Assembly (NCBI GenBank): GCA_002296125.1
Contig: DBHI01000120.1
Coordinates: 797-31,935 of the forward strand
Length of the DNA: 31,139 nucleotides
From: Anaerolineales bacterium UBA832
GTDB lineage: Bacteria > Chloroflexota > Anaerolineae > Anaerolineales > UBA11657
Reading direction: 5' to 3'
Positions 1 to 8,932 of the stretch are shown here, one piece after another. Made by a program: the position numbers and the translations under genes. The notes below the pieces were generated by a model that did not search any database, was not told the origin of the DNA, and worked only from the letters and a program-made list of their open reading frames with translations. Numbering within the stretch: position 1 is the stretch's first letter; every line of letters begins with the position of its first letter.

Positions 1-557
1 TTACAACTGGTAGTGGAGGTATGATTTTGACTGATAATGCTGATTGGGCTAATCGAGCTAAGCATATAACTACACAAGCCAAGTATGATAGTCTGGAATA
101 TTTACATGATGAAATTGGATATAACTATAGATTAAACAATGTTGCTGCAGCTATTGGTGTGGCTCAGATGGAAAGATTGGATGAATTTATTGTTAAGAAG
201 CGAAATATTGCAGAAGTTTATGATAATGCGTTGAGTAATTTATCCGATTGTGGTCTTATGCAAGAGGCACATTATGCATTTAGTACATATTGGTTATACA
301 CTTTGACAATTAATCAATCTTTATTAGAAATTGATAGTCGAAAGTTTATTGCAGAATTGAACAAATTTGGAATTCAATCTCGTCCCTTATGGTGCCCAGC
401 GCATAAGCAGAAGATTTACAGTGATTGCATCTATTACGGTTCAGATTGTGCTGATCTTCTCTATGCAACAGGTGTTCAATTGCCTAGTTCAGTAGGTCTC
501 AAGTTTGAAGAACAGCAATATGTTATTGATAAAGTGATGTCTTTATTTGGTGAATAG
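1..557 (+). CDS. LegC-like PLP-dependent sugar aminotransferase, C-terminal part
   Basis: The gene enters from the left edge; the reading frame is open from base 3 and ends with TAG at 555-557. The first visible residues, TTGSGGMILT, are the segment that directly follows the Schiff-base lysine in DegT/DnrJ/EryC1/StrS aminotransferases, so that lysine lies just outside the window. The stretches HITTQAKYDSLEYLHDEIGY and NYRLNNVAAAIGVAQ resemble the LegC branch, which aminates C4 of UDP-4-keto-6-deoxy sugars on the way to legionaminic acid; PseC and perosamine synthases are related alternatives. The family fold is certain, but the LegC subtype rests on remembered motif similarity. It is followed after 16 bases by a large transferase-like gene on the same strand. 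A legionaminic-type pathway may therefore continue to the left. Confidence 0.85.
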   Translation, partial: TTGSGGMILTDNADWANRAKHITTQAKYDSLEYLHDEIGYNYRLNNVAAAIGVAQMERLDEFIVKKRNIAEVYDNALSNLSDCGLMQEAHYAFSTYWLYTLTINQSLLEIDSRKFIAELNKFGIQSRPLWCPAHKQKIYSDCIYYGSDCADLLYATGVQLPSSVGLKFEEQQYVIDKVMSLFGE

Positions 558-573
558 GCCCTAAGTTTTTTAA

Positions 574-2577
574 ATGCAATCTGATATAGGTAGATCACAT
601 ACCAACTGTACTATTTTTGTACAGTCACTTTCACTGTTTACTATACCAATATTAATAAAATATTTTTTAAGATTTGGTAAAATTCGTGTTTTTTATGTAA
701 ATTCAAATAATACTGGGTTGAGGATAGTTAATTGGTTATATGCTGTTAGGGTATTAACAACTTCTCCTGTTAAGATTTTACGTACAGATCTTTGGCCTAT
801 TGACAATAGTAAGAATCAGGCTCATGTTATTAAAACCCAAGCTTATACTGAGCTTGTTGAGTTGAAAGATGACATTTGTGAAATAGTGACTAAGGTACTT
901 CCTCACATTGACGATTATTATCGTCAGTTACTCATTTCTAATATTATCAAGAGATGCAATGATGATTTACGGAACTATGAACAGAATCGATTGGTGAATT
1001 ATGCTAAGTTACACATGGAGAAATCTACAGGCGATAGCATTGTTATTTTAAGAACACCATTAATTAGAGACACAAGAGGTGTTGTTAAAAGGCATAAATT
1101 GTGGGGTGACTGTACTATTGTTTATCAATTTACTTTTTCCAAAACAATAATTGCTCATCTTAGTTATGTTTTTTCAAGACTTGTATTTTGTGTATTACCT
1201 GGTAGGAAACGCTCCAATCAATGTGTGAATGAAGACAAATCACTTGGTGTGGCAGCATGTTGGGGTATAGATGAATTAAAGCAAAACGATTTTTTTTGGT
1301 GGCACCATACAAATTTGGCAGGATCGCGTTTACGATATTTGTTTGACAGACATGATTATCAACCCAATCATGCAGTTGTATCCAGTTTGCGGGACAGTAA
1401 TATTGTTCCTTTTGCTCTGAATCGAACTGCTTTAGGTGATTTTCCAGAAATTTATTTTAGAGGTAGAGTCTCTTATAGAGAAATATTGCAAAGTGTTTGC
1501 ATAATATTTCGTGCTTTACGTTTTTGTTTGTTAGCAGATTTTGTTATTCGAGACATATTATTGGTATTAATCTTGGAGATTTCTTCTCATGTGAAACTAC
1601 AAAAACAATATGAGTTATTGAACTTAGGTGTTTTATGGCATTATCAGGAATCAGGAGCTGATCAAATAACTTCAGCGATTCATATGGCAGGTGGTGTTAG
1701 GTTTGGTACTCATTGGTCTTGTGGAGATAGTCCTAATACTAGTAATATGCGTACTCCACATGTGTTTTTTGTGTGGGGTACGCATGATGCTCGTATTTGT
1801 CTTGCATCTGATTCTATTTCACAACATTTGATTATAGCTGGATGTGCTATTTCTGAGATGAATGAGAATATTGAAACATTAAAATTAGTCCAGAAAGAAT
1901 CTAATGCTGTTAGAGATAATGGTGCGGAAATAGTGTTGACTTTGTTTGATAATTCTACTTTAGCACCAAATTTTTATCAGTTTTTCTTAGAATGGATGCT
2001 TGAAGAGAAAAAGGTGGGGATTTTAGTTAAACCTAAGAAAGATAATATGGTAGAAGCCCATTCAGACTTGGCAAATTTATTTGCAAGAGCATCTTCTACC
2101 GGTCGAATTAGTATTTTACATGATAGCATATGGCCTGCTGATGTTGCACGCGTTAGTGATTTTTGTATTGGAATGGGTACTATGTCTGCTATTGCAGTAT
2201 CTGCAATAGCAGGATCTCGTGTAATTTATTTAGATTATGCACAACTAGATCATAATCAATTGACAAAACCATTTTCTACCTTGCATTCCTTGGGAAAAAA
2301 CAAATGTGTTTTCTATGACCATGAGAGTCTTCAGCAGTCTATAATGCAATATGTTAGTGATCCTTTGACTATGGTTTCTTTGGGTGACGCTTCTTCTGTT
2401 ATAGATCAATTTGATCCATTTAGAGATGGTAAGTCACGAGAGCGCATTGGAGAATATATAGAGAATTATGTCAATAGTATCGATAAAGGTTATAGTAGAG
2501 AAGATTCTTTGAATTATGCTGTACAGATTTATGCTGAAAAATGGGGAGAAGATAAGATAGTCCGAGGTATTGTATAA
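574..2577 (+). CDS. Large protein of unknown family, probable GT-B-like surface-glycan transferase
   Basis: A 667-residue protein I cannot place in a named family. It has no signal peptide and no clear membrane helix, so it is probably cytosolic. The C-terminal half looks like the sugar-nucleotide half of a GT-B or CDP-glycerol-transferase-like fold: a segment around residues 352-375 (HYQESGADQITSAIHMAGG), an aromatic Gly/Trp-rich part (FGTHWSCGD), and a glycine/alanine-rich loop near 531-549 (IGMGTMSAIAVSAIAGSRV) before a beta strand ending in LDY. That loop is where such enzymes hold a nucleotide diphosphate. The N-terminal 300 residues show no motif I know. It sits between a LegC-like aminotransferase and pseB, which suggests transfer or modification of a nonulosonic acid or its linked sugar. 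This is inference from position and fold impression only. It has roughly the size of the protein at 8933-10906, with a similar layout but little obvious identity. Confidence 0.55.
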   Translation: MQSDIGRSHTNCTIFVQSLSLFTIPILIKYFLRFGKIRVFYVNSNNTGLRIVNWLYAVRVLTTSPVKILRTDLWPIDNSKNQAHVIKTQAYTELVELKDDICEIVTKVLPHIDDYYRQLLISNIIKRCNDDLRNYEQNRLVNYAKLHMEKSTGDSIVILRTPLIRDTRGVVKRHKLWGDCTIVYQFTFSKTIIAHLSYVFSRLVFCVLPGRKRSNQCVNEDKSLGVAACWGIDELKQNDFFWWHHTNLAGSRLRYLFDRHDYQPNHAVVSSLRDSNIVPFALNRTALGDFPEIYFRGRVSYREILQSVCIIFRALRFCLLADFVIRDILLVLILEISSHVKLQKQYELLNLGVLWHYQESGADQITSAIHMAGGVRFGTHWSCGDSPNTSNMRTPHVFFVWGTHDARICLASDSISQHLIIAGCAISEMNENIETLKLVQKESNAVRDNGAEIVLTLFDNSTLAPNFYQFFLEWMLEEKKVGILVKPKKDNMVEAHSDLANLFARASSTGRISILHDSIWPADVARVSDFCIGMGTMSAIAVSAIAGSRVIYLDYAQLDHNQLTKPFSTLHSLGKNKCVFYDHESLQQSIMQYVSDPLTMVSLGDASSVIDQFDPFRDGKSRERIGEYIENYVNSIDKGYSREDSLNYAVQIYAEKWGEDKIVRGIV

Positions 2578-2634
2578 GACAGTTAGTAACAACTATAAAT
2601 AATTCTATATGCAAAATAATGGAGTAATTGGTAA

Positions 2635-3606
2635 ATGTCTCTTAATGATAAAGTAATCTTAATTACAGGTGGAACAGGTTCTTTTGGTAGAAAATTTACA
2701 GAAATGGTGTTAAATGAATTTTCGCCACAAAAACTTATAATTTTTAGCAGAGATGAACTTAAACAGCATGAGATGTCACAGGAGTTTAATGCAGATTCCA
2801 TGCGGTTTTTTATTGGGGATGTGCGTGATTCTGAACGTCTAAGAAGGGCTTTTAATGGTGTTGATGTGGTAGTACATGCTGCAGCTATGAAACAAGTACC
2901 AGCATGTGAATATAATCCATTAGAGGCTGTGAAAACCAATGTGGTTGGTGCTCAAAATGTTATTGATGCTGCAATTGATTGTGGTGTTAAAAAAGTTTTG
3001 GCTATTAGTACTGATAAAGCTGTGAATCCAATCAATTTGTATGGTGCTACGAAATTATGTGCGGAGAAATTGTTTGTTCAAAGTAATTCTTATTCAGCTG
3101 AAGGACAAACTCAGTTTAGTTGTGCAAGGTATGGGAATGTAGTAGGTAGTCGAGGTAGTGTAATACCTATATTTATTCGTCAGCGAGATACAGGTGAAAT
3201 TACGGTAACAGATGAAAGAATGACAAGATTTTGGATTACTTTAGAGCAAGGTGTACGTTTAGTATTAGAATCTATAGATTTAATGCAGGGTGGAGAGATT
3301 TTTGTACCTAAAATTCCTAGCATGCGTATTGTTGACTTGGCGCATACTATAGGTAATGGATGCAAAATTAATACTATTGGTATACGTCCTGGTGAGAAGT
3401 TGCATGAGGTATTAATTTCTCGTGATGAAGCAAGATCTACACTTGAATTTGACAATATGTATGTAGTACAACCGGAATTTCCGTGGTGGGGTGGAGGTGA
3501 TTGGAGTGATGGAAAAATTCTCGAAGAAGGTTTTGAATATTCGAGTGATAAAAATGAAAAATGGATGTCCTCACAAGAACTAGAAGCAGTCCTTGAAGGA
3601 GAGTAA
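2635..3606 (+). CDS. pseB: UDP-N-acetylglucosamine 4,6-dehydratase (inverting), PseB
   Basis: PseB converts UDP-GlcNAc to UDP-2-acetamido-2,6-dideoxy-beta-L-arabino-4-hexulose, the first step of pseudaminic acid synthesis, using bound NADP. The 323-residue length is normal for the family. The Rossmann motif TGGTGSFG is at residues 11-18. The family signature HAAAMKQVPACEYNPLEAVKTN follows, then STDKAVNPINLYGATK with the Thr126-Asp127-Lys128 triplet and the Tyr136-xxx-Lys140 pair of the extended SDR catalytic site. The start is ATG with GGAG at 2621-2624. The last 14 bases overlap the putative TTG start of pseC, so the two are probably translationally coupled. Related inverting dehydratases (FlaA1, CapE) share the fold; the adjoining pseC and the distal pseG make PseB the best reading. 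Confidence 0.93.
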   Translation: MSLNDKVILITGGTGSFGRKFTEMVLNEFSPQKLIIFSRDELKQHEMSQEFNADSMRFFIGDVRDSERLRRAFNGVDVVVHAAAMKQVPACEYNPLEAVKTNVVGAQNVIDAAIDCGVKKVLAISTDKAVNPINLYGATKLCAEKLFVQSNSYSAEGQTQFSCARYGNVVGSRGSVIPIFIRQRDTGEITVTDERMTRFWITLEQGVRLVLESIDLMQGGEIFVPKIPSMRIVDLAHTIGNGCKINTIGIRPGEKLHEVLISRDEARSTLEFDNMYVVQPEFPWWGGGDWSDGKILEEGFEYSSDKNEKWMSSQELEAVLEGE

Positions 3607-4801
3607 TCTGATTAATAAATTAGCTATAGATGGTGGTATTCCTGTTAGAGATAAGATGTTGCCATATGGACGTCAATCTCTAGATAAAAAGGATATTGAA
3701 GCAGTAGTAGATGTACTCCAGTCTGATTGGTTAACTACAGGACCTAAAGTTGGTGAATTTGAAGCAGCATTTGCCGATAGTGTTGGTGTAGAAGAAGCTG
3801 TAGTTGTTAATAGTGGTACAGCTGCTCTGCATGCGGCAATGCATGCTATAGGAATTAGTTCTGGAGATGAAGTTATTTTACCAGCTATTACTTTTGTGGC
3901 TACAGCGAATTGTGTCTTGTATCAAGGTGGTATACCAATTTTTGCCGATGTTTATCCTGATACAATGTTGATAGATGTGACTAAAATAGAGTCAAAAATC
4001 ACGTCTAAAACTAAAGCTATTATAGCAGTTGATTATGCTGGGCATCCTTGTGATTATGATGCCTTAAGAGATATTTGTGACAAACATGGTTTGATATTGG
4101 TATCAGATGCTTGTCATTCTTTAGGAGCTACTTATAAGGAACGTAGAGTAGGCGCATTAGCTGATGTGACTACATTTTCTTTTCATCCTGTTAAGATTAT
4201 CACTTCCGGTGAAGGTGGAATGATCACATGTTCTAATCCTGATTATGCAAGGAAAATGCGTACTTTTCGTAATCATGGTATTACAACTGATCATAGGCAA
4301 AGAGCCTTGGAGGGTGCATATATATATAATATGGAGTATCTTGGTTTTAATTATCGTCTTTCTGACTTTCAATGTGCATTGGGAATGAGTCAATTGTATA
4401 AGCTTCCATCAATTATTTTAGATAGACAATTGATTGCACAAAAATATGATGAGTATTTTGCACAAATAAATGGTGTGAGTCCATTAAATTTGTTGAATAA
4501 TGTTACACATGCTTATCATCTCTATGTTGTGAAATTGGATTTAGAATATATTACAATGAATAGGACTGATGTATTTGCTGCACTTAGATCTGAAAACATT
4601 GGTGTAAATGTTCACTATTTGCCTGTTTATAAACATCCGTTTTATCAAAATAACACATTGATGCTGGATGTTGTATGTCCAATTGCTGAATTGGAATATC
4701 AAAAATTATTGAGTATACCTATATTTCCTTCTATGTCCGATAAAGATGTAGAAGATGTTGCTATAGCATTTAAAAAAGTTCTTGATTCATACAATAATTG
4801 A
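3593..4801 (+). CDS. pseC: UDP-4-amino-4,6-dideoxy-N-acetyl-beta-L-altrosamine transaminase, PseC
   Basis: A PLP-dependent DegT-family aminotransferase that uses glutamate to aminate C4 of the PseB product. Visible elements are the N-terminal LAIDGGIPVRDKMLPYGRQ segment, SGTAALHAAMHA (PLP phosphate binding), DACHSLGA with Asp172, and SFHPVKIITSGEGGMI with the Schiff-base Lys201. The C-terminal INVHYLPVYKHPFY segment is typical of PseC. The start is uncertain: TTG at 3593 gives a 14-nt overlap with pseB and has AGAAG at 3582-3586. However, a stronger Shine-Dalgarno sequence AAGGAG (3596-3601) lies inside that extension and would better serve an in-frame CTG at 3608 or ATT at 3611. No ATG exists near the expected N-terminus. 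Function is well supported by motifs and by the pseB neighbour. Confidence 0.92.
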   Translation: MKESNLINKLAIDGGIPVRDKMLPYGRQSLDKKDIEAVVDVLQSDWLTTGPKVGEFEAAFADSVGVEEAVVVNSGTAALHAAMHAIGISSGDEVILPAITFVATANCVLYQGGIPIFADVYPDTMLIDVTKIESKITSKTKAIIAVDYAGHPCDYDALRDICDKHGLILVSDACHSLGATYKERRVGALADVTTFSFHPVKIITSGEGGMITCSNPDYARKMRTFRNHGITTDHRQRALEGAYIYNMEYLGFNYRLSDFQCALGMSQLYKLPSIILDRQLIAQKYDEYFAQINGVSPLNLLNNVTHAYHLYVVKLDLEYITMNRTDVFAALRSENIGVNVHYLPVYKHPFYQNNTLMLDVVCPIAELEYQKLLSIPIFPSMSDKDVEDVAIAFKKVLDSYNN

Positions 4802-4863
4802 TTGTGATCTGATAGTTTTGTTTGTACACAAATAATAATTGGAGTTTTAAAAATTTATAGATT

Positions 4864-6687
4864 ATGTGTGGTGTATTAGGTATTTATTCCTTAGATTCAT
4901 CCATCTTAGATTCTAGTAGGTTTAATGCTTCTTTAGGCACTATGAGGCATAGAGGACCGGATGATTCTGGTTTTTATCAGGATGACAAGCTGTTTCTTGG
5001 TCATACTAGATTAAGTATTCTTGATATACAGCAAGGACGACAACCAATGACAAGTCAGGATAAGAGATTTGTGATTGCTTATAATGGTGAGATATACAAT
5101 TATCTTGATATAAGGAATCAGTTGGAGAAGTTAGATGTACAGTTTAACTCACACTCTGATACAGAAGTAATTTTAAAATGTTTTGAGCAATTTGGACCTA
5201 CTGATACTTTAGATCGCATAGAAGGAATGTTTGCTTTTGCGGTGTGGGATAAACATCAGAAGCAGTTGTTCATTGCTAGAGATAGGATGGGTGAGAAGCC
5301 TATGTATTATGCAATGGTGTCAAATGCGTTTATTTTTTCTTCTGAAATCAAGGCTATTTTAAAGACAGGTCTTGTCTCTGATGATGTAAATGAAGATGGT
5401 TTATATGAATATTTTTGTCGTACTAAGATAGCTGGTTCTCGCACATTGTTTAGACATATCAGTGAACTTAATCCAGGTCATTATTTGATGTTAAAACATC
5501 CTAAAGATAATTTTGAGCAACAAAGATATTGGGATGTAGTCTCTCAATATATGATTACGAAAGAAAATACCATTTCTAATGAAAGTTACGCTATAGATAA
5601 GGTGGAAGATATTTTGTTAAGTTCAATGCGGTCTCGCATGTTGAGTGATGTTCCTGTAGGTTTATTGACTAGTGGGGGTATAGATTCTAGTTTAGTAGCG
5701 GGAATGTTGTCTCAAAGTGGTTATAAGGGGCTTCAATGTTTTAGTGCTGGTAACAATAATAATGAAATAGATGAATCCCCATTTGCTGAACGTTTAATTG
5801 ATTATTTAAACGCAAAAAATGAATCAAATTTTCAACTTAATGTGATTAAAAAGGATGTGTCTAGTTTCCTCAGTATGGTTGAACATTTGACATATGTATA
5901 TGATGAACCATTACAGTTTAATAATTCTGTTGCTATGTATTATTTGTGTATGGAATCTAAAAAACATGGTATCAAAGTGTTGTTGTCTGGAGAAGGAGCA
6001 GACGAGTTGTTTTGTGGTTATGATAGATATGAACGTATGTATTTGACTGCTGCTAATCAAATCGAGGCGGGAAAGAGTTTAGTAGATCTGTTGTATTATG
6101 GAGGAGGTATTAATAATACAACATTAGTTTTAGAAATGTGTGGAAAAGCATATAGGCATTATGGAGAATGTGTGCGTGGAGAGTCATATGACTGGTTAGA
6201 AAAAAACACGGATATTCCTATGATGGATTTGATTTTACTATATGATCAGCGTTATCGTTTGCAGTTTCTAAATCAGAGGCAAGATAGGATGGGTATGGCT
6301 GCCAGTATAGAGTTAAGACAACCATTTCTAAATTTTGAGTTGGTTACTGTAGCCAATTCTTTGTCTATAGATCTTAGATTTAATCAAGAAGTTAGACAAA
6401 GAAAATATATACTTAAAAAGATATCTGAGAAATATATTCCGCAAGAGATTATTGATAGGCCTAAAACAGGTTTCCCATCTGATTTGGGTGTGTGGTTACG
6501 TGGTGCTAATGGATATTCAATATTATCTAGTCTAGTAAATGATTCTAATTCTATTTCTAGGAATTATCTAGATTATGATGTAGTTAAAGACACAATAGAG
6601 TTACATTTTAATGGTGACAATTCATATGATTTCTTGATGATGTGTTTGTTTCATCTAGAAGTATGGCACAAGATTATTAAGAACTAA
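4864..6687 (+). CDS. asnB: Glutamine-hydrolysing asparagine-synthetase-like amidotransferase
   Basis: A 607-residue class II glutamine amidotransferase of the AsnB family. The protein starts MCGVLGIYS, so Cys2 becomes the N-terminal nucleophile after Met removal. RHRGPDDSG, LGHTRLSILD and YNGEIYN form the glutaminase site. The synthetase domain has the PP-loop SGGIDSS at residues 270-276 and the SGEGADELFCGYDRY segment typical of beta-aspartyl-AMP handling. True AsnB makes asparagine, but paralogues inside O-antigen and capsule loci (WbpS/WbmF-type) amidate sugar carboxylates. Position here, between pseC and an acyltransferase, favours amidation of a uronic or nonulosonic acid carboxyl; this is inference. 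The gap before the gene is 62 bases, with GGAG about 20 bases ahead of the ATG, so the start could vary little because Cys2 must follow Met1. Confidence 0.88.
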   Translation: MCGVLGIYSLDSSILDSSRFNASLGTMRHRGPDDSGFYQDDKLFLGHTRLSILDIQQGRQPMTSQDKRFVIAYNGEIYNYLDIRNQLEKLDVQFNSHSDTEVILKCFEQFGPTDTLDRIEGMFAFAVWDKHQKQLFIARDRMGEKPMYYAMVSNAFIFSSEIKAILKTGLVSDDVNEDGLYEYFCRTKIAGSRTLFRHISELNPGHYLMLKHPKDNFEQQRYWDVVSQYMITKENTISNESYAIDKVEDILLSSMRSRMLSDVPVGLLTSGGIDSSLVAGMLSQSGYKGLQCFSAGNNNNEIDESPFAERLIDYLNAKNESNFQLNVIKKDVSSFLSMVEHLTYVYDEPLQFNNSVAMYYLCMESKKHGIKVLLSGEGADELFCGYDRYERMYLTAANQIEAGKSLVDLLYYGGGINNTTLVLEMCGKAYRHYGECVRGESYDWLEKNTDIPMMDLILLYDQRYRLQFLNQRQDRMGMAASIELRQPFLNFELVTVANSLSIDLRFNQEVRQRKYILKKISEKYIPQEIIDRPKTGFPSDLGVWLRGANGYSILSSLVNDSNSISRNYLDYDVVKDTIELHFNGDNSYDFLMMCLFHLEVWHKIIKN

Positions 6688-6737
6688 TTGTAATTAACAT
6701 AATTTGTTTGAAACTTTCAAAGTATGCAGTTAAATAA

Positions 6738-7838
6738 ATGAAAATTATACAATTGACAGAGAAAAACCATTCTTTATGGAATAAGTTTTGCATATCCAGT
6801 AATGATGCTTGGTTTTGGCATACAACTCAGTGGATGAAATATTCTATAAAGCATACTCCACAATTAGAGGGTAGGAATGTATCTTTTTTAATTAGTGATG
6901 GTAATAGAGTTTTGGGTATATTCCCTTTGATTGTTGAAACTAATGGCATGGGACAAGATAAAGTCCATGAATTTTCTTTTGGAGGATCATTTGGTGTTTC
7001 TCCTGCCTTATCCAATGAATTGTCCCATACTAAACGTAACAAAATAATGCGTATGATGTTTGATCATGCAGATGACATTGCTAGTGAATATAATATTCAG
7101 AGAATGTCGATAAAATCTTCGGTATTAAGCCCTAATTTTTGTGGATCTAAATTTGCTAATTCTAATTGGTTATTGCGTTATGGTTTTATAGATACTTCTC
7201 TTAATACTCAATTGTTAGATTTGTCCAATAACGTGACTATATTGTGGAAGGGTATGAGGCGAGATCTTAGGAAAAATATAGAGCGTGAAAAACAGAAATT
7301 AACCGTAGAGGTTATGGATAGAAATAATGCAGATTTTGGAGTGTTTGATATTTATAGAGAGATGCATGCACTGGCAGCAGGAAGAGTGACTAGACCTTTA
7401 GAAACTTTTGATGTAATGTTTGAATGGATTCAGACTGGAAAGGCTATTTTGTTTGGAGCAAAGTATGAAGGACAATTTGTTGGCTTTTTCTTTGTTACAG
7501 TCTATAAAAATGGCGCATATAATGGGTCCTCATGTAGGCATCCTGAATTTCATGAAATGTCCATAGGTCATTATTTGCGTTGGGAAATAGTGAAATGGTT
7601 AAAGAATCATAACATTGTTTATAATGAGATAGGTGTACAAAAATACAGCGCATTGCCATATGACTTGCCAAGTGCAAAGGAGATTAATATATCTAAGGCT
7701 AAAAGTGGTCTAGGTGGCTTTATAGTACCCTTGTTTCGGGGTGAGAAATATTATTCTACTGAATATTTCATCAAAGTTCATACTCAGAGAATGGAAGATT
7801 ATGCTGCTAAATTATCAGATATGGATGTTAAGAAATGA
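6738..7838 (+). CDS. FemAB/GNAT-like acyltransferase (BioF2-like)
   Basis: A 366-residue protein with the two-lobed layout of FemAB/Acetyltransf_6 proteins, which are tandem GNAT folds. N-terminal pointers are the WFWHTTQWMKYSIKH segment and VLGIFPLIVE; the second lobe contains FVGFFFVTVYKNGAYNGSSCRHPEF followed by HYLRWEIVKWLKNHN and YNEIGVQ, the usual strand-helix-strand of this fold. It ends with GLGGFIVPLFRGEKYY, again common in the group. Members transfer acyl or aminoacyl groups from CoA or tRNA to amines, and copies in glycan loci are thought to acylate amino sugars. It could supply the missing PseH step or decorate another amino group. No catalytic residues can be fixed from sequence. 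Only 18 bases separate it from the next gene, so the two are probably co-expressed. Confidence 0.72.
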   Translation: MKIIQLTEKNHSLWNKFCISSNDAWFWHTTQWMKYSIKHTPQLEGRNVSFLISDGNRVLGIFPLIVETNGMGQDKVHEFSFGGSFGVSPALSNELSHTKRNKIMRMMFDHADDIASEYNIQRMSIKSSVLSPNFCGSKFANSNWLLRYGFIDTSLNTQLLDLSNNVTILWKGMRRDLRKNIEREKQKLTVEVMDRNNADFGVFDIYREMHALAAGRVTRPLETFDVMFEWIQTGKAILFGAKYEGQFVGFFFVTVYKNGAYNGSSCRHPEFHEMSIGHYLRWEIVKWLKNHNIVYNEIGVQKYSALPYDLPSAKEINISKAKSGLGGFIVPLFRGEKYYSTEYFIKVHTQRMEDYAAKLSDMDVKK

Positions 7839-7856
7839 ACAATTATATTAATACAT

Positions 7857-8870
7857 ATGAATAATACTGATAGTCAAATAAAACTTTGGCGATCGACTGT
7901 GGTTGACACGTTGACAAACTCAACAGAGAGTTCAGTAAGTTCAATATCATCTAATATCGTATTTTCTGGTGCACGACAGTGTATCAGCCAAGCATTGCGT
8001 GAATTTGATATGAATCGTACAGATTACGTTGGTATTCCGGATTATAGCAGTCATTGTGTACTTGATTTTGTCGGGCGAATTGCTACTCCAGTACCGTTAC
8101 GATTACTTCCCAAAGATAGAGCATCAGCTATTCTTCTTTATGATCAATGGGGTTGGGAAAAATCTGTATCAGCTAGGTTTGAGATAACAAATGAATATGA
8201 AGATGTCAATATTATCTGGGATAGAGTAGATTCTTTACCGATTTCGTATCAATTGATTGCTGAGAATGATCAACATCAAGCTGACGCACAAATTTTTAGT
8301 TTAAAGAAGACTTTGAATGGTTTTGGTGGTGGACTCTTATGGATGCGAGATAATGAAGATTTTCATAAGACAACATCTAATGACAAAGCTTTAGTGATTG
8401 AATTGTTTGATATAGTGCGAAGATTGAATGATCAAGAACTAATAAAGAGAAAGATCAATAGATTTATATGTGGAGAGTGTGATATAAATTTGGATTTGGT
8501 TGATTGGTTGGATAAGTGTGACCTTGATCATTTATCATTGCAAGAGCATAGTGCAAGAAGAGCTAGAATTGATATTTGCGTTAACAATCTTGGGCAGGAA
8601 AAATTACCTGAGTGGATGCAGCATCAGATAGAAAATTATGATATGCCTGCGCCAGGTATTTGGCCATTAGTTGTAAATATAGATTCAAATGACTTAATAT
8701 ACGAGATAAGTAAGCTATTTAATTTTGAGACAAGATTTTATCATTTCAATTTCAATAATAGTTATTTGTATCCAAAGTGGACTAAAGTTCTTGCGTTACC
8801 TCTACATTCGGAATTGAGTAAAGAGGTATTGTCTGAATTTTTTTTCTTTATCAGGGATTTTCTTTATTAG
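7857..8870 (+). CDS. Divergent DegT-like PLP-fold protein, function unknown
   Basis: A 337-residue protein that looks like a strongly diverged DegT/AHBA-synthase fold. Features are VFSGARQCISQAL at the N-terminus (the place of the SGTAAL loop), VGIPDYSSHCVLDFVGRIATPVPLRL (compare VPAYTC...AGG.PVFVDV), ILLYDQWGWEKS, IIWDRVDSLPIS (place of the EDCAHS aspartate), and IFSLKKTLNGFGGGLLWM, which matches the lysine segment. Thus a candidate Schiff-base lysine and aspartate remain, but surrounding residues differ widely from the three other DegT proteins here. The C-terminal half is not recognisable. It may be an active aminotransferase with an unusual substrate or a PLP-fold protein without transamination activity. 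It lies between the FemAB/GNAT-like gene and a large probable transferase. Fold assignment is moderate and function is open. Confidence 0.6.
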   Translation: MNNTDSQIKLWRSTVVDTLTNSTESSVSSISSNIVFSGARQCISQALREFDMNRTDYVGIPDYSSHCVLDFVGRIATPVPLRLLPKDRASAILLYDQWGWEKSVSARFEITNEYEDVNIIWDRVDSLPISYQLIAENDQHQADAQIFSLKKTLNGFGGGLLWMRDNEDFHKTTSNDKALVIELFDIVRRLNDQELIKRKINRFICGECDINLDLVDWLDKCDLDHLSLQEHSARRARIDICVNNLGQEKLPEWMQHQIENYDMPAPGIWPLVVNIDSNDLIYEISKLFNFETRFYHFNFNNSYLYPKWTKVLALPLHSELSKEVLSEFFFFIRDFLY

Positions 8871-8882
8871 TAATTTCAAAGC

Positions 8883-8905
8883 TGATTTTTCATAAATCAA
8901 TTTTT
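8883..8905 (+). terminator. Weak hairpin plus T-run in a 62-base gap
   Basis: A 6-bp inverted repeat (TGATTT at 8883-8888, AAATCA at 8894-8899) with a five-base loop is followed by one A and five T residues. The stem is AT-only apart from one G-C pair, so any termination would be partial. It may lower expression of the following genes, but it may also be a chance product of AT-rich sequence. Confidence 0.22.
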
Positions 8906-8932
8906 ATTTGACAAATTGTTATGTATTGATCA

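Noticed and set aside
2583..2939. Open frame of 118 codons on the minus strand
   Set aside because: It lies antisense to pseB, has no ribosome site or family motif, and its composition is that expected of a reverse shadow of a real gene.
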